Shown piece after piece: positions 54,501 to 64,000 of a DNA stretch of 64,000 nt. Under the pieces are notes generated by a model, which was not told the origin of the DNA, did not search any database, and saw nothing but the letters and a program-made list of their open reading frames with translations. The stretch lies in NCBI GenBank assembly GCA_905178155.1, contig CAJINV010000003.1, forward strand, positions 11,229,737 to 11,293,736, in the 5' to 3' direction. Position 1 is the stretch's first letter; every line of letters starts with the position of its first letter. Source of the stretch: Amoebophrya sp. A120 (taxonomy: Eukaryota > Sar > Dinophyceae > Syndiniales > Amoebophryaceae). A program made the translations under genes and the position numbers.

Positions 54501-56918
54501 GAACGAGCATGCCGCCTGCGTGTTCGTTAAGGACTCGAAAGACACAATCTGCACAAGCTTGTTGGACAACTTCTACGAGAATGTCATCGGCGTCGCTTGG
54601 GGAACAATTAGGGACTCCATCAACCAATTCCTGTTGAGCCTCGGAACCATGATTCTGCACTTCGTAGAGTCAAACTTTTTCCAGGGTTGGGAGATCCCTG
54701 GCGGAGAAGCTCTCGTGAAAGTTTATCTTGTTGAGACGATCGACGAAGAGGGTTTGAAGCCTGTCGCACACGCATTGAAAGAGCATGTCGAGGAAACAGG
54801 ACAAGAGTTTTGCGATAAAATGTTCAAGGGGCTTGGCGCAGGAGAGATGCTGCAGTCTCTTCTAGTGCAGTTGATGGTGGCAAGTGGCGACAGCAAGATT
54901 CGGGATGCGATTCTGAAAACGAGCAAGTCAGAGGCGGAGAAGGAGGACGCGGCAAAGAAAGCTGAGGCCGAAGCAGAAGAAGAGCAACTGGCAGCGGTAG
55001 TGGGAACGTGCGCGGCCAAAATTGCTCACCAGCCCGCGGCGCTGGCGGACGGTATGGTTGACAGTTTCGTGAAGAGTCTGGGCGTCCACGTTGCGGGGTT
55101 TGCTCATTCAGTCTACTCTGATGTAATGGACGTGCTTGGAGATGAATTGTACGAACTTATAACGATGGCCGTCGAAAAACTGGGCGTCCAGCTTATTCCA
55201 GGGATTGGGCGCATTTATTTCATTCTGGAGCCGCTGTTTTACTTTATGAGCGCCGCGCTTGCCAGATTTATAGCCAACGCGCTCGCCGCTGCCGAGGAGC
55301 AAGCGGAAGCACCTGAGAAAGCAATGGCCACGTACATCGCGAAACAAGTCAAGGGCCTCCTCTATCCTACGTAAAAACGTCACCGCCCCAGAGTCGTCAT
55401 GCAAATCTGCAAGCCTCAAGTGGTCCAGTCCCCTGTCTGAATGGCGTTACGGCTTAGCGGAGAGTCTCGCCCCTTAGCCAAAGGGGTGCGCCGTCTCTTC
55501 CGTGAGAGCAAAAGCGTATGGCTTAAAAAGGGCGCGGTCCTGGGTCATCCTGTATATTTGGCTGTCGCACTTAGCTCACTGAAACTTGCTGGGCTTTATT
55601 GACAGGGTGTGGTGGGTAGGTCCAGGCCGGTCAGTAATTTTCTCGGGGCGAATTACCGGGTTTGCGACGGGCTTTTGGATGTTGAGGTCGCCGAAAGTGT
55701 TTCCTCGCCCACCCCCCACCCCCCCGGGGAGGGCATCCTTGGCCTGTGCCGCTGGGTGCGGGTGCCCACTGAATGATGACGATGCGCAAACCAATGAGCA
55801 GCACTTTCTCATGCTGTCTAGTACTTTTTGTTTTCCATGCTCTAATCAGAATAAGAGGGAGCTGGATTTGTGATGCGGCATCACTGCTAGCCAAACTAAA
55901 CACCACTACACTGGAACAAGACCACCCGAACTTGTCATGCGCAGCAGGCGAAACATGCTGACTTGTGTAAGCAAAGTTCCCATCTTGACTATTGGGACGC
56001 TTTTACTCATCTTGACGATGTGTAGGTGTAGCAGAATAATTCCCATCTTAACCATGTTCTCATCTTGGGCACGTTTTTACTCATGATATCCTCGTCAACA
56101 GCGAAACAGGAAGGCTGCGGGAAGAGGTAAAAGGAATCGTGATGACGATGGCAAAGATAGGGGCTGAAATTCTCCTCGGTAAAAAACTCTCGTTGTCGAC
56201 AAAACTCTCGTTGTCGTTCTTGTCCACGAACGACAACAACGAAAACGCTCGGTCGCTGTTGCCGGGACCGGCTCCAGCACCAGCGGCCTCTCTGGTTACA
56301 AATTTTGACGATGGCCCGGCGACAGCCGATTATAGCGGTTTTGGAGGGGGAAACGCCACCATTGCCAGTGCTTTTCCTGTTGTCCTTGATTTCAGAGCGC
56401 GCCACACTGGGAGGCGATCTCGGATATCGGTCGCGGGGGCGTCCGCCGCCATAAACTTCCGGGGCGAGCCGTTGTCTGCGCTGCAAGTACATGCATTGAA
56501 AATATGTCTAGGTCTGGAAACTTCTGATGCAAGGAAGGGAATAGTTAGACCTAGCACACTTTAGTGCGCTCCCCAGTATGACAAGTTTTTTCGTGGCTCA
56601 CAGTAAAAGTTGCGTACTCCGCATGAGAAGCCGCGTTTTTGCATGACAGACAAGAGGACCTGTTCGCGGGCACGCAACACAGAGCTCAGGAGAGTCTGAG
56701 TCATGCCAGACTAGCATGACAAATCGCGCAATCTCCCAGACCCAGTAATATTTGCAGTTCATAAAGTATCTTCCGAGCCCGTTCTGCTCGAGTTGGGTTC
56801 CGCGGTGCCTGACAGGTGGGTACCCACCTCGTTGGCACAGGTGCATGACTCACAGGCGCCTGGCGAGGATTCGCAAACGAGCGATTGGAAAGAAGGGATG
56901 GAGGGCCTTCTACTGTAG
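48577..56918 (+). CDS. Unrecognised multi-exon helical protein (678 aa)
   Basis: Proposed exons: 48577-48681, 52288-52708, 54398-55362, 56094-56489 and 56769-56918; total 2037 nt, a multiple of three. Introns 1, 3 and 4 are introner-like elements; intron 2 is GT(52709)-AG(54397). The last exon (SSEPVLLELGSAVPDRW...GLLL, stop 56916-56918) only appears after removing the 274-bp element. The protein is mostly amphipathic helix (AVQAIQTMTSKLAEFF, LESLAKSVLRTFAGDM, LLSLGTMILHFVESNFF), with Lys/Glu-rich linkers and a hydrophobic patch (IYFILEPLFYFMSAALARF) that could touch membrane. FVES and the HV...EF segment resemble parts of the gene at 60-62 kb. The frame is open 16 codons upstream of the first ATG, so a 5-prime exon may be missing. 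I recognise no family. Confidence 0.62.
49138..49225. repeat. Subterminal GAAGTTGGTG-type repeats, left side
   Basis: Degenerate tandem copies (GAAGTTGGTGGGAGG, GAAGTCGGTGGC, GAAGTTGGTGAG). Related copies lie at about 50590-50680 in the same orientation and 50210-50275 in reverse. Subterminal repeat clusters are typical transposase-binding regions; that role is inferred. Confidence 0.65.
49560..50110. other. ORF-free core of the nested element, possible structured RNA
   Basis: About 550 bp of balanced composition with stops in all frames, bounded on both sides by ATTAATTGC. It can fold locally, for example GCGTTGC with GCGCAACG around 49694-49718, and ACCCCCCTCA with nearby GGGAG runs. It is not an rRNA, tRNA or spliceosomal RNA that I recognise. 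Confidence 0.3.
50764..50794. repeat. GC hairpin followed by T6
   Basis: AAGCTCCGACGTGCCATGTCGGGGCTTTTTT: stem of about 9 bp with one mismatch, then a T-run. It looks like a factor-independent terminator, but in this eukaryotic context I treat it as a simple hairpin. Confidence 0.5.
55363..56088 (+). mobile_element. Introner-like element (family C), perfect duplication TCCTC
   Basis: TATCCTACGTAAAAACGTCA at the left; GGGCACGTTTTTACTCATGA and TA at the right. Flanked by TCCTC at 55358-55362 and 56089-56093. 726 bp. Excision joins KQVKGLL to VNSETGRLREE in frame; GT(55371)-AG(56101) is also in frame. Its left end matches that of the 36.3-kb copy (CCCCAGAGT, CATGCAAAT). Confidence 0.88.
56490..56763 (+). 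mobile_element. Introner-like element (family B), perfect duplication AAGTA
   Basis: CATGCATTGAAAATATGTCT, AGGTCTGGAAAC at the left; CCCAGACCCAGTAATATTTG and GTTCATA at the right. Flanked by AAGTA at 56485-56489 and 56764-56768. Excision opens a new in-frame 150-nt terminal exon. Confidence 0.85.
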
Positions 56919-59900
56919 TACTGGACCCCGCTCAAAATACGAGCGGCGGAATAAAGCTGCAGAAACCCTGATGAACATCAGACCGCTTGCCGCGTACTAT
57001 GTGGCGCCAATTTATGAAAGCCAACCGCAACGCATGCGCCATGTCTAGAAAAAAGCAAACCGCAGCAAAGCCGGCCGCGCTTTGCGCTTTCCAACATTCG
57101 GGCCGCGGCATGAATTACTGGGGAAAGCTCAGAAAAGCACCCGCCCCTGTGAAATGTTAGGCGGGGGCCTGCGCTTCTCCTGTTTCGTTATTCGCGACGC
57201 CCGGCCCTGTTGATTTGGGGAGCGCCGCAGGCCGCGGGTGCTGGATCCCCGGGCGGAGACGCGGCCAGCGCGGGCTCTTGATGGGAATGCTAAGGGCGGG
57301 CGGCACGCGCTTCGGGGGCCGGCGGTTGCCTGCAGGACCCCCCCTGTGATTCCTCTCGCGCCCCTCTGTCCCGGCCGGCTTTGCCGGGCCGGCGACGGCC
57401 TCGGCGCGCGCCCGGCTATCCCTTGCAGTTAGTGGCAGGATGCCGCTATGGATCAAGCAAGGGGGGGCCGCCCGAACGGGGAGGCGCGCCGGTTCGGAGC
57501 TGCAGCGGGCAAGCATTGCCGGGCCCGGGGCCCGAGAGAGTGTTGCGCGCGTTCCCATCGCCCCCCCCGTCATTAGCGACGGATGGAAATCGTCCAGAGG
57601 CTGCTCCCTACATACCAACAAACGGAACGCGCGGGCGCGCCCCCTCCCCGTGGCGCCCTCCCCCCCTGGCTAAGCACGTGAGTGCGTGGAATAGCGATGA
57701 AGCAGGAGGCCCGCGCAGCGCAAACGATGACGCTCCGAGAGACGAGAGGGCCCGAGTATGATCCGAGTTGTTCCATCTCGTGGCATGGGTTCCCTGTTGT
57801 GTTCACATCGTAGGCCGGCCCCCCCCTTTGTGAATGATTCGCAAAGGGGGGGGATGAGGAATCCATACGACCTAGCCTCCTTGACTAGTAATCTGAGTTG
57901 AATTCTTTACATTGCCTAACTTGGCCCGCCGACCTCTCCCGCCCTTGTGGTTAATGGGAGTTTATTTCAATTGCTGGCATTGGCAATTTTGTTTCTGTGT
58001 TGTTTCGTCGTAGTTTGTTGGCCTGGAACCCTAGCAGCGCGCGCCTAGGCAGCGCGCGCCTAGTCAGTGTGGACCAGTGTCGGCGCTGTCTTCTGTGTGG
58101 GAGGGGACAGATGTCGTCTGGAGACTGGTGCTGCCTACTGCAAGTAGTGGCTTCCGCGTTGCAGTCGGAGCCCATCGCATGTTCTGAGATCCCACGAAAT
58201 TTGTGCCTGCCGAGAAATTGCGGCCTTCAGCAGGCTCGATGCCGGCATCACCCCGCCGGTGATCAGCTGCGGGCATGCGTTGCGGCCCCTACTTCGTCGC
58301 GTCTGCGTTCGTATTTGCACCATTTCCGTCCTCGGCCCTGCAGGCATCCGAGGACACCAATGGAGCGGAGCGAGCCGGGCCCTTCGCCTTCTTGGTCTCC
58401 CCGGGGGCCAGCCTTGTTTTGCTTCTGGGAAGGAAGTCCAAGGGAATGCCCTCGGGTTTTGCGCGCTCGCCATTGATTCGCACTCTCGGCCTGCCTCTTA
58501 GTGGCCGCGCCAGCCATTTTTCGTGTGCGCCCCCCAATTTGCGAGCCTGGTGGCCACGTTTGCCCCCTTGATGGTTGCCACCTTTGTGGGCTGTTGCGAG
58601 TGTGTTTCCTCTGGTGGGCTGGGTGCCCGGCATTTGGATTTGGGCGCGTTGGTTGTGGCTCTGCTGGCTTGGTAGATAGGTGCAGGCGTGCGACTTTTCC
58701 GGCGCTGCTCTGCCGGCCGGCCAGGTCGTGTTGCTAAGCAACTTGCTTGCCTGGGCTTACGCTTTCACTCACATTCCGCGACCGCCCGCCCCACCCTGGC
58801 TCCGGTCGGTCGTTGCCCTCTGCCGGGGCCCCGTCTTTTTTGGTCCGGTTCGTGTTCATCTCTGTGCGCGGCCAGGTTTTGTTCGTTGCCAGTCTTGGTG
58901 TGGGGGTGGGACGGAGGGTTGAACGTTGTGGCGAAACTTGCGGCAATTTGCCTCGCAGGTCTTTCGGGCGGGGCGGAACGGGAAACGCTTTGAACAAGTT
59001 AGCGCATGCAAAAACTACCGCAAACCTAAACCAAAAGGAGCGCGCCGAAGTGCCGCAAAAGGAAGCGACAAAGCAGCGCGTCGCCGGGTGCTTCTGGCGG
59101 CCGGCGGTCTTTGTTTCGGGGGGCCCTGCGAAAGGCTTGGCTCGGAAAAGCCGGCCGGCCACCGGGTCGTGCGAGTCAGGCAATGGAGAAGGCGCCCGGC
59201 GACAACCATGCGCCGGGCCGACCAAGCTCGGCAGGCCCCCCATCCAATTGGCCCCCCAGCGTGGTTTGATTGTCGGTCCTGTGTCGTCCCGCGCACGGCG
59301 CAACCCAAAACCGCCCGCCACGCCATTTCCGCCCCCTCCTCCCCGAAGCCCCTGCCCCGGCCGTGTCGGTCGTGGTAGCTTCTAGCAAGCCTCGGCCGGG
59401 GCTTGTCGTTTATTCTCGTCTTTTTCATTCTCGTCTTTTTTTTTTGGTTTTGCGCGACCGCACCACCCGGCCGCCTCAGTTATCTTTTTATCTTCCTGCC
59501 TTCGACCAAGCAGTTTTTTTCTCCTGGGTTTAGGTTTAGGTAGGCCGCCACCGACACCGGCACGGGATGGCTACCGTCGCGACCGTCTCACCTTCGATCC
59601 AGCCACCGCCCTCATCTGCTACTCAAGATCGACCCAGAAAGGGTTTAGTTTAGGTTTAAGGGTTTAGGAACCAATTTTATCTTCCTGCCTTCGACGCCGC
59701 GGCGCCCAGAGAACCAGCCCGCGCTTCCGGCTTCTTCCAAATTTATTAGCGAGCTACGCCAGGCCCAGGGAGCCGCAGCCGAGCCGTGGTTGCAAGTAAT
59801 GGAAGGAAGCGCGCCCGGGCCTATGGCCGGCATGCCAAACTAACAACGACGCGCCGGCGCACATATGGACCGGCCCGCCCGCCTGCGTGCGGGCGGGCGG

Positions 59901-60150
59901 GGCGGGCGGGGCGCGCGGGCCGGCGCATTGGCCCGCGTCCCGGGCTACCTGCGCCACCGCTTTGGCCCCTGCCTTTCCCCCGACCAGTGTGTGAGTGCCC
60001 AGCGAGCCAGCTGGGGCTCGGTCGCGTTGCGTCGCCCCTCCCAACTTAGCCCAGCGCGTGGGCGCCAGCTTCGTGAGGCGCGGCTGGGGCGCTGGGCTAT
60101 TGCGCCAGTGTCTCACTCGGAGTAAGTTTCCGCCGCCTGAAAATCAAAAA
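56919..60150. other. GC-rich intergenic region, no supported gene
   Basis: Large ORFs on both strands (for example 58747-59385 + and 59321-58734 -) overlap each other and are Arg/Ala/Pro/Gly-rich, as expected from GC richness alone. It holds a telomere-like repeat (59525-59668) and a GC hairpin around GCCCGCCCGCCTGCGTGCGG (about 59875-59900). A short stretch at 55590-55780 and 36480-36670 shares fragments (GGGCTTTATTGACAGGGT), so family C interiors are related. Confidence 0.4.
59525..59668. repeat. Telomere-like dispersed repeat, copy 2
   Basis: GGGTTTAGGTTTAGGTAGGC at the left and GGGTTTAGTTTAGGTTTAAG, GGTTTAGG at the right, around ACACCGGCACGGGATGG. Homologous to 47738-47890. Confidence 0.7.
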
Positions 60151-62248
60151 ATGGGGTCCAGTACTTCAGTAAGCACGAGGGGAAAAAACAGACTTAATGA
60201 AGCGATCGCAAAATTCATGAACGAAACGGAGCTATGAGCTTGAGAGGTCTGCGCCTGCTTCTGGTGTTTTTTCAATATAGAGGCACGCTCCGAGAAATGG
60301 CGCGCCACGTACTACGACGGGGCCACACACTATGAAGGGCGCCAGTTGCTCGACCTGGGTTGGAAATAGCTAAGCGTAAGCGCCTGCACTTCCACGTAGT
60401 GCGCCCCTGCGAGAGATATGCCGGGGAGCCGCTCCTTCCTTGGGGGAACCGCCCCTCCCCTGGGGGAGCCGTCCCATCCCCGGGAGATCCTCCCCCCCCA
60501 CCGGGGGATCCTCCGTCCCTCGCCCCGGGGGATCCGCCCATCCCCGGGGGGTGTCCGCCGCTCCCCCGGGAGATCCTCCCTCGCCCCCGGGGCGGCGCAA
60601 ATGGGGAAAGAACATCCCCGCCGAACCCTTTGGGGCGCGCGGCCGGCCCGCGCATGTTTCTACTTGTTGCGCCGGCCCCCCGGGCGAAGGCGAAGCCAGG
60701 CGCGGGGAATAGTCTGCGCAGCACCCCGGCGCCCCGGACCAGGCTAGCTACTTGGCGATCTGCGCGATAATTTGGCCAGAGTCGCCGCGAGGAGAATGCT
60801 GCACGCCCTGCCGAAATGTCCTGTGGAAGCGGCGCGGCTTGTAGCCTGAGACACGGCGCGCCCGGTTCCGTTGGTGTTGTGTGCTGGCAAGAGCGCGAAG
60901 CCTGTATCGCAGACGCAGTGTGGCCGACCCATAAAAAGCGCCGTCGTCTTGGCAGGCTTGGGTATATGTCGCGCAGCGCGCGTCCTGGTGATTGTTTCTG
61001 TCCGGCGGGCCCGTTTTCTCTTCATGCCCAAGCAAGATGATGATCTATGATTATCGGGCGGCCACATTTGAAAAAACCGGACGAGAAGGAGGCTCGTTAA
61101 AGCCTCTAAAATCTTTGCAGGAGTTTGGAGGGCGCATTACGAACAGAATATCGGAGACCATCAGAAGCGAGGTACAGGGCGCACTTGAGGCTGTCGTCAG
61201 AGATGCCGGAGGAGCACCGCTCGCCTTTGTCGAGAGTTTTTTGGGTGCCGGCGTGGCATTCTTCAGCGCCACCATGGCAGATACCATTTCTACGATGTGC
61301 GTCGCCGATGCCAAGGCTGCAGGAATCGAATCCCCAAAAATGCTTACGGCGGTCCAGCAGCATGTCACCCACAAGCTCGAGGAGTTTGCTGAGCAAGCAA
61401 AGGACATGCTAGAAGAAAAAGCGAAGGAGCTGCTTTTTTCCTTCGTGAATAAAATAATCAACAAACTCAACCCAGGGGACGATGTAGGGCCGGACTACGC
61501 GGGAATGCTAAAGCAAGCCATCGGGGCCCTGGTCCAGAACATTAGAGACCTTATTGACAAGTACAAGGGGAAATTCCAAGAAGATCGCGTCGACAAAGAG
61601 AAGGGAAAGGGTCTCGAAGTCTTACACGATGAAGAGAAAGCGTCACTCTCGTCGTCCTCGTTTCTGGATTACAGCAGGCAAGAAGATGGTGAGGCGGCCC
61701 CTTCTGTTGGCAGCGGAATTATCAGGGCAGGCAACGCTTACGGTGAGGCGGTTGGCGATGATCCGTCCTTTACCGATGAGCGCGCTGGTCATTATGGTCT
61801 TGCTGCGCAAAGTTCTACTTTTGTCCAAGGAGGGGGCGAGCCGCATGGTCGCGCCACGAATGGAGCTACCCCAGTTGGACCCGCGGCAGCGGCCGCGCGG
61901 CTTCGCCTGATGGTCGACGCGCTCGCGGAGACAGCTGAAGACGCCGCTGACGAGGCCCCGGCGCAGCAAGGCCATCACGAAGAAGAAGAAGCCGCTGGCG
62001 CACCGAGTACTTTTGCGAATGTGGGCGCCTTGCCAGCCGACACTCCGCCCGACCGCGACCGCTACGACGTGACGGCAATCCCAGCGACGCGCGTGCGCAT
62101 GCAAATGAATGTGGTCGCGGATGGTAGTACTGTGGAAGAAGGACAGCTCTCTTCGCACACTCAGCAGGAGCCGGACGACGCGGCCGCGCAAACTTCCCGC
62201 GTAGATGAGTTTCCACCTGCGCCGCGCGGCGAGTTGGAAGGCCAGTGA
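60151..62248 (+). CDS. Unrecognised helical protein, possibly myristoylated
   Basis: The confident part is the exon from about 61037 (MMIYDYRAATFEKTG) to TGA 62248. It reads through amphipathic helices (RISETIRSEVQGALEAVV, VESFLGAGVAFFSATMADT, HKLEEFAEQAKDMLEEKAKE, IGALVQNIRDLIDKYKGK), then a long acidic, Ser/Ala/Gln-rich tail. A 28-codon ORF at 60151-60237 begins MGSSTSVSTRGKNRLNEAIA, a good N-myristoylation context, and is proposed as exon 1, but no splice pair joining them was resolved. FVES...G...P...HV...EF matches the order of the same residues in the 48.6-56.9-kb gene, so the two are probably paralogues. No known family recognised. Confidence 0.55.
60440..60600. repeat. GC-rich minisatellite (CCCCGGGGGATCC units)
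   Basis: Repeated CCCGGGGGATCC, CCCGGGAGATCCTCCC and CCCTGGGGGAGCC units with irregular 20-30-bp spacing, in the proposed intron of the 60-62-kb gene. Confidence 0.75.
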
Positions 62249-62880
62249 GGGTTCACGCTACATCTATTGTGCTCGAACTTGCTTTCGGGCCCACGTCAAA
62301 CTCAAATAGTTGTTTTCTCCCTACGAATAAAAGCACCAACGGAGCCAGCAGCAGAACGCTCTCTAGAAACCAATTTCCGTAGGGGAACCGGAACGAGTGT
62401 GATCGGATCAAAAATAGTTCGCCCTAAAGTCTTCCGACAAGCCGCACTGGTGTGGACTTCGTGTTTATTTTGAAGTTGAGTTTTATGCTGGTTTTCGTTT
62501 TATTTAACGATGATCTGCGGCAATGCACGGGCGGGGCTCTCGCAAAGAAATATCTCTAAACGCTCGCGATTTTCATTCGTCAATACGCCAGCGATGACTC
62601 GTTTTATTTGAGCACCTTCTTAGAAGAGCAGAAAACAAAGGCAAAACTGGCCGGCACAAGAAAAAGGCGAAAATGAGATACGAAGATAAAAAAACAGATC
62701 CTGTTTGTTTGAAAGTTAAAAGTACAATAATGGCGGAAAAGGAATCCGGAAATCTGGACCGGACAAAAAGAAGGGAGTCCGCCCCGGGCAGGGGGGGGTC
62801 CAGGACGGGGGTTCGGGATTTTCGTTTTCGTCTGTCCATGCTCCGGGTGCGTTTTCTTTCTGTGCGCGGGCCGCGCGGCC

Positions 62881-62955
62881 GGAACCCCGAAAAAATTAGC
62901 CAAAATTTAGCGGGCGAAATCGCCCCGCGCCCTCCAGCTGAGCGGGGGCGAGGCA
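62881..62955. repeat. Dispersed repeat shared with 1031-1090
   Basis: CCCCGAAAAAATTAGCCAAA, then a further GCGGGCGAAATCGCCCC and CCCTCCAGCTGAG, closely matches 1031-1090 in the same orientation. Both translate on the - strand to a similar FWLIFSGF peptide, which reflects shared DNA rather than shown coding. Confidence 0.75.
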
Positions 62956-63776
62956 ATGGCGGCAGGCCGCGCCGCCCGCTTTGTTATGTAAGGAGCTAGC
63001 CGTAGCGCCACACCGCCGGCCGCAGCCCTAGCCGCCGCGGGCGCCAAGGCGTAGCGGCAGGCAGCTGCTCCGCGGCAAAGCAGGAGCCAGGACAAGCACG
63101 GCCCAGCCACACTTCGGGGCGTTTGTTTCGGCACACAAGAGCTGAGCCACAATGCGGCCCCGCCCCTTGATTGAATGCCAAGCCCAAGCCCAAGCCAGCG
63201 CGCCCGGGCCGCGCGCCCGGCGCTGCGCCTCGCCATGGGTTAAGGGAGTCTTCACTACTCCCACCGGCAACACACCGCGGAGCGAGGCCCGAGCGAGCGA
63301 GTAAAGCCACGGTGGCGGGATAGGACACAGCGCCGAAGGGTTGTCCTGCACGCTCGCACCACCACCCCCGCCCCGTTTGATTATGCAGCCCCAGCGCCTG
63401 GCGATCCTCGGGGCCCGGTTGGCGGCTATGGGAAACTAACATGCCCCCAGGACTTCGGTACGCCAGTCGTCATGCCGCACGTAGAAAACTGAAACGAACC
63501 TAGAGGACGAGTAGAAGAAACATTTAACTTTAAGGCCGCAAGCTCATTTGTATATTTTTTTCTTATTTGAACAAGGTGCAATAGTATAGCCAAGGCTCCA
63601 CCACTTTTTCGAGTGGGTTTGGAACAAGGAAGCTCGAAAGCATCCCGAACCGAGACGCCAGCCTTTCGCAAGATTTTTTTTCAGGTGCTAGCCCAAGAAG
63701 TGTTTCAAAAACGTCACAAAGTGGCGAGAGTCTGTGCTTCAAGAGCACAAGCATAACAAAAACAAAGTGAAAAGGA

Positions 63777-63835
63777 AAAAACGCTAATCCTCAAGAAGAG
63801 GCAGCTGCAAAACGAAAACGCTAATCCTCAAGAAG
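63777..63835. repeat. Direct repeat AACGCTAATCCTCAAGAAG
   Basis: Two copies of AACGCTAATCCTCAAGAAG separated by about 15 bp. Function unknown. Confidence 0.8.
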
Positions 63836-64000
63836 TAGGCGCGTCTCATTTTAGTTTGGATGCAGAAAACCTTATCGCGGCGACGCAATGACTGGCGCCG
63901 TGCTAAGGCGTTAGCTCTTGAAAAACTCGGCGTCGTGTCCTAGATTTTTTTTTTTAAGTGTTAGAGAGAATGTCAGATTATATAGAGTTACAGGGTTTCA

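Larger units (their letters stand above)
62249..64000. other. 3-prime region with dispersed repeat pieces, no gene seen
   Basis: Contains a copy of the dispersed motif shared with 1031-1090 and, near the end, a 21-bp direct repeat. Overlapping GC-rich ORFs at 62907-63442 (-) show no domain. Confidence 0.4.

Noticed and set aside
58734-59385. Long ORFs on both strands in the GC-rich stretch
   Set aside because: They overlap each other, are Arg/Ala/Pro/Gly-rich and show no domain or splice support; expected by chance at high GC.

Overview
The window looks like nuclear DNA of a protist in the dinoflagellate lineage. The best fit is a compact, intron-rich syndinian parasite of the Amoebophrya type; this is an inference. 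Supporting it: multi-exon genes all on the + strand in head-to-tail order, short transposon-like introns with terminal inverted repeats and 5-bp target duplications (introner-like elements), a DIRS-like retroelement of protist type, and interstitial TTTAGG-type telomere-like motifs. No bacterial operons, rRNA, tRNA or CRISPR were seen.

Layout. 1-7.5 kb: a minisatellite, a fragment resembling a tyrosine recombinase, and a DIRS-like retroelement on the - strand (gag-like ORF, RT-RNase H ORF, tandem repeats, 118-bp direct repeats at both ends). 8.9-13.7 kb: a helical-repeat (HPR/OPR/FASTK-like) protein of about 1244 aa. 14.4-17.7 kb: a cysteine-rich protein with furin/growth-factor-receptor-like modules and a long polar tail. 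19.1-26.3 kb: a NAK-family (AAK1/GAK/Ark1-like) protein kinase of about 934 aa with a C-terminal DPF motif. 27.5-37.7 kb: a very large gamma-tubulin-complex (GCP/Spc97-98) protein. 37.7-43.1 kb: no confident gene. 43.2-44.0 kb: a secreted histidine-rich protein. 44-64 kb: a GC-rich, repeat-rich region with two unrecognised helical proteins (48.6-56.9 kb and 60.2-62.2 kb) that look related to each other.

The main discovery is intron structure. More than twenty elements interrupt the + strand genes. Most begin TAT (or CAT) and end ATA (or a near variant), have terminal inverted repeats, and are flanked by 5-bp direct repeats, perfect in ten cases. Removing an element with one copy of the repeat restores the reading frame at nearly every junction tested. 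With these junctions the summed exon lengths of four genes are exact multiples of three. One intron is a 3.6-kb element that has itself been hit by a 1.65-kb relative.

Exon coordinates are hand-derived. GT-AG pairs a few bases from the element ends often keep the frame too, so the exact splice dinucleotides need RNA evidence.
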